A DNA stretch of 10,341 bases, taken from assembly GCA_017431395.1 (NCBI GenBank), contig JAFRLD010000077.1, positions 1-10,341 on the forward strand, in the 5' to 3' direction. The notes beneath the pieces are model-generated. The model saw only the letters and a list, made by a program, of their open reading frames with translations. It had not been told where the DNA came from and did no database searches. The stretch is from Bacillota bacterium. GTDB lineage: Bacteria; Bacillota; Clostridia; Peptostreptococcales; Anaerovoracaceae. The first letter of the stretch is position 1. Each line of letters begins with the position of its first letter. Both the position numbers and the translations under genes were made by a program. Below are positions 6,525 to 10,341 of this stretch, piece after piece.

Positions 6525-7214
6525 ATGGCGATTTTAAGACCCGGCGGTCTGGAACTGACGGACAGGGGGATGGAACTGGCAGAGTTTTCGAAGGGCAGCC
6601 GGATCCTGGATGTCGGATGCGGGGAAGGCGACAGCGTCGCGCATCTGAATGAGGATCTCGGGATGGACGCGGAAGGGATCGATATGAATCTCGTCCGGAT
6701 CTCGGACGCTAAGGAACAGCATCCGGGGATCAATGTCAATTTCGGGGACGGGGAGTTCCTGGACGCCTATATGTCATTCACTTTTGATGGGGTCCTGATG
6801 GAGGGGTCCCTCTCCCAGATCAATATGCCGGATGAAGCCCTGCATGAGGCCTACTGTGTGATGAAAAAAGGCGGCAAGCTGATCATCAGCGATCTCTATG
6901 AGATCGACCCGGACCCGCAGCAGATGAAGGCCGTCCGGATCGAGGCGGACCGGCAGGCCCGGATGCCTCACAAGGAGGGAGAATGCGAAGACCGCGGGCT
7001 GAAGTTCACGGACTTCCGGTTCGAGGGAGCGTTCTATGAGGAACCCCTGCGCCGCATGATCGAGGAAGTCGGATTCAAGATCACGGGATTTGAGGATCAT
7101 TCGGAGAATGCAGAGGAGTTCTTCGAGTATTTCCCGCATCTTAACACAGAGTCCGGCGGCAGGAAGCGCCGCATTGGCTATTTCCTGCTGACGGCGGAGA
7201 AGCCGGGGAAATAA
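6525..7214 (+). CDS. Class I SAM-dependent methyltransferase
   Basis: This 229-residue protein has the Rossmann-fold methyltransferase core. Motif I is ILDVGCGEGDSV at about 27-38, an acidic residue after strand 2 lies in GIDMN at about 52-56, and a GGKLIISDLYEID segment at about 120-132 fits the late-core strands. The start at 6525 comes one base after the carrier stop and is preceded by AGGAGG formed from the Gly-Gly codons of the carrier, so the pair is translationally coupled. The N-terminal LRPGGLELT resembles, as I recall, a methyltransferase family named after DVU_1556, which lies beside the Mop aldehyde oxidoreductase gene of Desulfovibrio vulgaris. That makes a role linked to this enzyme class likely, but the methyl acceptor (cofactor, protein or metabolite) is unknown. 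The final residues are polar and hold no membrane segment, so it is probably cytoplasmic. Confidence 0.85.
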   Translation: MAILRPGGLELTDRGMELAEFSKGSRILDVGCGEGDSVAHLNEDLGMDAEGIDMNLVRISDAKEQHPGINVNFGDGEFLDAYMSFTFDGVLMEGSLSQINMPDEALHEAYCVMKKGGKLIISDLYEIDPDPQQMKAVRIEADRQARMPHKEGECEDRGLKFTDFRFEGAFYEEPLRRMIEEVGFKITGFEDHSENAEEFFEYFPHLNTESGGRKRRIGYFLLTAEKPGK

Positions 7215-7236
7215 CAACATAGCGAGCAATAATAAA

Positions 7237-7268
7237 AAAGGACCGTTCATCGAGTTGAACGGTCCTTT
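7237..7268. terminator. Bidirectional intrinsic terminator between convergent genes
   Basis: AAAGGACCGTTCA (7237-7249) and TGAACGGTCCTTT (7256-7268) form a perfect 13-bp stem with a six-base loop. A-rich sequence before the stem gives a T-run for minus-strand transcription, and TTTCT follows on the plus strand. It can therefore stop both the methyltransferase operon and the convergent hydroxylase transcript. Confidence 0.88.
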
Positions 7269-7290
7269 CTCTATGGACTAAGGTGTGTCC

Positions 7291-7309
7291 AGCCTTTGCA
7301 TGAAAGGCT
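7291..7309. repeat. Small inverted repeat at the 3' end of the second hydroxylase
   Basis: AGCCTTT (7291-7297) and AAAGGCT (7303-7309) form a 7-bp stem with a five-base loop, touching the stop codon of the minus-strand gene. It has no T-run on the minus strand, so it is probably not a terminator itself. It may protect the 3' end of the transcript, or be chance. Confidence 0.3.
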
Positions 7310-10300
7310 TACTTACGGATCTTGTCTCTGTAGTTGAGGTACTGGTCCGCCTGATCCGGCTTCCAGCGGACGCCCTCAGCACCCAGCTCGCCGAATTCGA
7401 TGTCATCCGGCAGGGTCGGGGACATCGGATTGTCCTTGATCTGCTTCACTGCATCGTACAGGTCAGAACCGAGGAAGTACTTCTCCGGCTTGTTCGGGTT
7501 CGGTTTGCCTTCGGCCTTGGCCTTGATACCAGCCAGGACTTTTTCCTTGCTTGCCGGCAGCTCGTAGATACGGACGCCGACCGCGTTGTTGATGGCGTTG
7601 ATGACAGCCATGTGGTCAGAGGACTGGAATGCCTCGGACGCTCCGGAGGAACCGAACGGACCACGCGGATCTTCGCCGTCAATGTGGATGTAGTTGAAGT
7701 TCGGATAGTCCGGGACGTCCTTGATGTACGGCATGCCGGCAGCAGCCATGTTCCAGTGTTTCTTGACGTCTTCGTAGTTCTCGGAGAGAGCGAAGCCGAT
7801 CGCGTGGGACATACCGCCGTAGATCTGGCCTTCGACCGCCTGGATGTTGCCCGGCTTGCCGATCCACTCGACGCAGGTCATGCCTGTGCACTGGGTCTTA
7901 CCGGTAGCGACTTCTACGTCAACGGTCGCCAGGAACAGAGCGTAGGTATAAGTATAGGTCGGGTTGCCTGTTCCATCGTTCGGATCGAGGTCATAGAAGT
8001 AGTTGTATTCATCGATGGTCGCCCAGTCGCCGGGGTATCTTGTCGGCAGGCCTTCGGCTACCATTTCGTCATAGGTTCTGTAGGTCCCGTCTTCTTTTCT
8101 CATGGCATCGGCGATGTTCTTCGCGGCCACGATGGAAGCCTTGCCGTTCGCGTAGTGGGATCTGGAACCGGCGGACTCACCCGTGTTCGGGCAGTACTTG
8201 GAGTCATCCTGGACCAGCTTGATGTCGTCCGGTGTGATGTTCGGGAAGTACGGCTTCAGGGCTTCCAGTGTACAGATCAGAGATCCCTGGTCACCGCCCT
8301 GGCCCTGATCCTGCCAGGTGTCGTATTTTCTGAACGTGCCATCCGGCATCAGCTCGATCGCCACGTGGGATTCATCGATGCCGCCCAGGCCGACATTGTA
8401 GCCGCCCCATGCGATGCCGACGCCCTTCTTGACGTCTTCGTGCTCCTTGTTCCAGGCTTCTGCTTCCGCCTTCTTCTCGTCATAGACCGGTTTCAGCTTA
8501 TCCATCATCTCTTCCATCGGATAGTGGAGATACGGCAGCTGGTTGACGTTGGTGTCTTCCGGTGTCCGTGCGATGTTGATGTATCTGAAGTCGAACGGAT
8601 CGATCCCGGCTTTTTCGGCCAGCATATCGACGATCGCTTCGGAGCAGGTGTAAGCCTGTGGTGCGCCGTAGCCTCTGTAGGCGGTGGTCCATACGTGGTT
8701 GCAGAGCGCCGCTCTGTTCATGCCGACTGCATTCGGAATGTAGTACGGGTAGAACATGAATCTGGAGGTCTTGGTCAGCTTGTCATCACCGAAGTCGGCG
8801 AAGCAGCCTGCGTCAAGTCCGCAATCCCATTCGCCGGCGATGAACTTGCCGTTCTCATCACAGGCCAGACGCGCGTTCCAATAGGACGGGGAGCGCTTGC
8901 CGGTGACAGCCATGAACTGCTTGTAATCCATGGACAGGGAGCATGGCATCTTGGTGACCATGGTGGCGTATGCGCAAAGTGTCCAGTTATGCGCGTTCAT
9001 CGCCCATCCGAAGGAACCGCCGGTCGGGTTCTCGATCAGGCGGATCTCCGTTTCGGAATCTAGACCCAGTGCGTTAGCCATCTCGTCCTTGTCCCAGTAG
9101 AGGGTCATGGTCTTGCAGTGGACGCACAGCTTGTTGTCTTCGTCATAATAGGTCTGTGCCACATCGCCCTCGATGGACATGTGCGGCTCTCTGGAGGAGT
9201 AGAAGGAACCTTCCACGGAGAAAGGCGCGTTCTCGATCATCTCCGGAACCTTCTCGTCATCGCCCTTCAGGACCGGCAGGTGGCAGTAGGTGTTCGGCGC
9301 ATATGTATCCGGCATCCAGTCGTATAACTGCTTGGCTGTCGGAGCGACCGCTTCCAGATAGTTCATGTAGGCTTCCAGTTCTTCGATCTCGACCTTGACC
9401 TTGTCAGCTGCAGCCTTGGCGTGATCTCTGGTGTCTGCGACCACCAGGGCGACTACATCGCCGTACCAGGTGATCTCATCCTCTGCCAGGATGTGGTGGT
9501 GCTCCTGCAGCTCCACGGTTCTTTCGGAGAATCCGAAAGCCATGAAGTGGTTCTTGCAGCCCAGCTCTTTGACGTCCTTGGCCGTGATGACCTTGACGAC
9601 GCCCGGCATCTTCTCTGCTTCTTCGAAGTCGATCTTCTTGATCTTCGCGTGATGGGTGATCCTCGGCATGACCATCTCGACCTTCAGGGTCTCTGCCGGC
9701 ATGTGCAGCTCGATGTCATCACCGTAGTCGCAGACACCGCAGGCCTTCGGCAGGGCGTTGGGTCTCTCCAGCGGCTTGCCGTAGAAGTTGCCGATGTCCT
9801 TGGTCCAGTCGTATCTGTAGTCCTCCACGGTCTTCTCGCCGCGCATGATCGCCGCCGCCGCCATGACTGCGTCTACGATCTGCTTGTAGCCGGTACATCT
9901 GCAGACGTTGCGGTGCTTATGGAACCAGTCTCTGACTTCCTCTCTCGTGGGATCGGGATTCTCCTGCAAAAGCTGGTAAGAGGATACGATGAAGCCCGGT
10001 ACGCAGTAACCGCACTGCACCGCGCCCATCGCGACCCACATGGACTGCAGGGGATGGGGGTAGTTCACGCTGCCGATACCCTCGACAGTGGTGACCTTCC
10101 GGTATTCCTCCATCTTGGACATCTTCTGCATGCAGGAGCGGACGACCTTGCCGTCAACGATGACGGAGCAGGCACCGCAGGCACCCATACCGCAGCCGAT
10201 CTTGGTTCCGGTCAGGCCCAGGCGACGCAAAACATCTGCCAAGGTATCCTTGGCAGGATCACAGATGAACATCCGGTCAGCGCCGTTGATGTTCAACGTC

Positions 10301-10317
10301 ATCTTTTTGAGATTCAT
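7309..10317 (-). CDS. MOP-type molybdenum hydroxylase (aldehyde oxidoreductase family), paralogue 2
   Basis: This 1002-residue protein is a full-length paralogue of the enzyme at 2278-5154, on the opposite strand. By eye 49 of the first 60 residues are identical. The start at 10317 has GGAGG seven bases upstream; the promoter is beyond the window. The two [2Fe-2S] centres are complete: Cys42, 47, 50 and 62, then Cys102, 105, 139 and 141. The Mo-domain landmarks are NPTGGSFGW (430-438), RGYGAPQ (548-554), GQGGD (672-676) and the probable catalytic Glu895 in GSSGASEAFQS. It has no FAD domain and no signal peptide, so it is a probable cytoplasmic enzyme that passes electrons to a separate carrier. 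It has a C-terminal tail of about 35 residues beyond the shared PEKYFLGSD segment. Differences from paralogue 1 in the channel-side loops (for example MAVTGKRSPSYWN against VAYTGKRAPSFSN) suggest a different substrate, which is inference. Length here counts residues to the stop codon at 7309-7311. Confidence 0.93.
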   Translation of the reverse strand: MNLKKMTLNINGADRMFICDPAKDTLADVLRRLGLTGTKIGCGMGACGACSVIVDGKVVRSCMQKMSKMEEYRKVTTVEGIGSVNYPHPLQSMWVAMGAVQCGYCVPGFIVSSYQLLQENPDPTREEVRDWFHKHRNVCRCTGYKQIVDAVMAAAAIMRGEKTVEDYRYDWTKDIGNFYGKPLERPNALPKACGVCDYGDDIELHMPAETLKVEMVMPRITHHAKIKKIDFEEAEKMPGVVKVITAKDVKELGCKNHFMAFGFSERTVELQEHHHILAEDEITWYGDVVALVVADTRDHAKAAADKVKVEIEELEAYMNYLEAVAPTAKQLYDWMPDTYAPNTYCHLPVLKGDDEKVPEMIENAPFSVEGSFYSSREPHMSIEGDVAQTYYDEDNKLCVHCKTMTLYWDKDEMANALGLDSETEIRLIENPTGGSFGWAMNAHNWTLCAYATMVTKMPCSLSMDYKQFMAVTGKRSPSYWNARLACDENGKFIAGEWDCGLDAGCFADFGDDKLTKTSRFMFYPYYIPNAVGMNRAALCNHVWTTAYRGYGAPQAYTCSEAIVDMLAEKAGIDPFDFRYINIARTPEDTNVNQLPYLHYPMEEMMDKLKPVYDEKKAEAEAWNKEHEDVKKGVGIAWGGYNVGLGGIDESHVAIELMPDGTFRKYDTWQDQGQGGDQGSLICTLEALKPYFPNITPDDIKLVQDDSKYCPNTGESAGSRSHYANGKASIVAAKNIADAMRKEDGTYRTYDEMVAEGLPTRYPGDWATIDEYNYFYDLDPNDGTGNPTYTYTYALFLATVDVEVATGKTQCTGMTCVEWIGKPGNIQAVEGQIYGGMSHAIGFALSENYEDVKKHWNMAAAGMPYIKDVPDYPNFNYIHIDGEDPRGPFGSSGASEAFQSSDHMAVINAINNAVGVRIYELPASKEKVLAGIKAKAEGKPNPNKPEKYFLGSDLYDAVKQIKDNPMSPTLPDDIEFGELGAEGVRWKPDQADQYLNYRDKIRK

Positions 10318-10341
10318 TTTTTCCTCCGATTGATTTTTAAC

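Noticed and set aside
7285..9063. Long open frame on the plus strand opposite the second hydroxylase (592 codons)
   Set aside because: Its composition (rich in Val, Asp and Arg, no domain) matches the shadow in the first hydroxylase, and the opposing frame is clearly the real gene.
2278..10317. Composite mobile element with the two hydroxylase genes as inverted end repeats
   Set aside because: The two genes are in opposite orientation and alike, but they are diverged functional paralogues, with no transposase, terminal repeats or target duplication visible.

Overview
The window looks like a chromosomal segment of an anaerobic, fairly GC-rich Firmicute, probably a clostridial-type gut or sediment anaerobe. 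This is inferred from strong AGGAGG-type ribosome binding sites, short intergenic gaps, a FAD-less molybdenum hydroxylase and a cysteine desulfurase of the EF2568 type. It is not from any marker gene. No rRNA, tRNA, CRISPR array, transposase or phage gene was seen.

Layout, left to right. A minus-strand operon fills 1-2027. Its first gene (888-2027) is a class V aminotransferase-fold cysteine desulfurase. The second gene starts 11 bases after that stop and runs off the left edge (1-876). It resembles an HdrB/CCG-type iron-sulfur domain that has lost most of its cysteine ligands, followed by low-complexity and His-rich segments. A 250-base divergent promoter region (2028-2277) follows. The plus strand then carries a 958-residue molybdenum hydroxylase (2278-5154), closed by a strong terminator-like hairpin (5197-5232). 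Next is a tight three-gene plus-strand cassette: a ThiF/MoeB-type E1 enzyme (5257-6282), a 79-residue MoaD/ThiS-like beta-grasp carrier ending in Gly-Gly (6284-6523) and a SAM-dependent methyltransferase (6525-7214). A bidirectional terminator (7237-7268) separates this from a convergent 1001-residue paralogue of the hydroxylase on the minus strand (7309-10317).

The two large enzymes belong to the Desulfovibrio gigas MOP (aldehyde oxidoreductase) branch of the xanthine oxidase family. Each fuses two [2Fe-2S] domains to the molybdopterin-binding domains and has no FAD domain. The genes between and beside them can all be read as cofactor maturation or sulfur/selenium supply: a desulfurase that removes S or Se from cysteine or selenocysteine, an E1-carrier pair that could hold sulfur as a C-terminal thiocarboxylate, and a methyltransferase of unknown substrate. 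A shared maturation module serving two MOP-like enzymes is the most interesting hypothesis here. The substrates of both enzymes cannot be read from the sequence.
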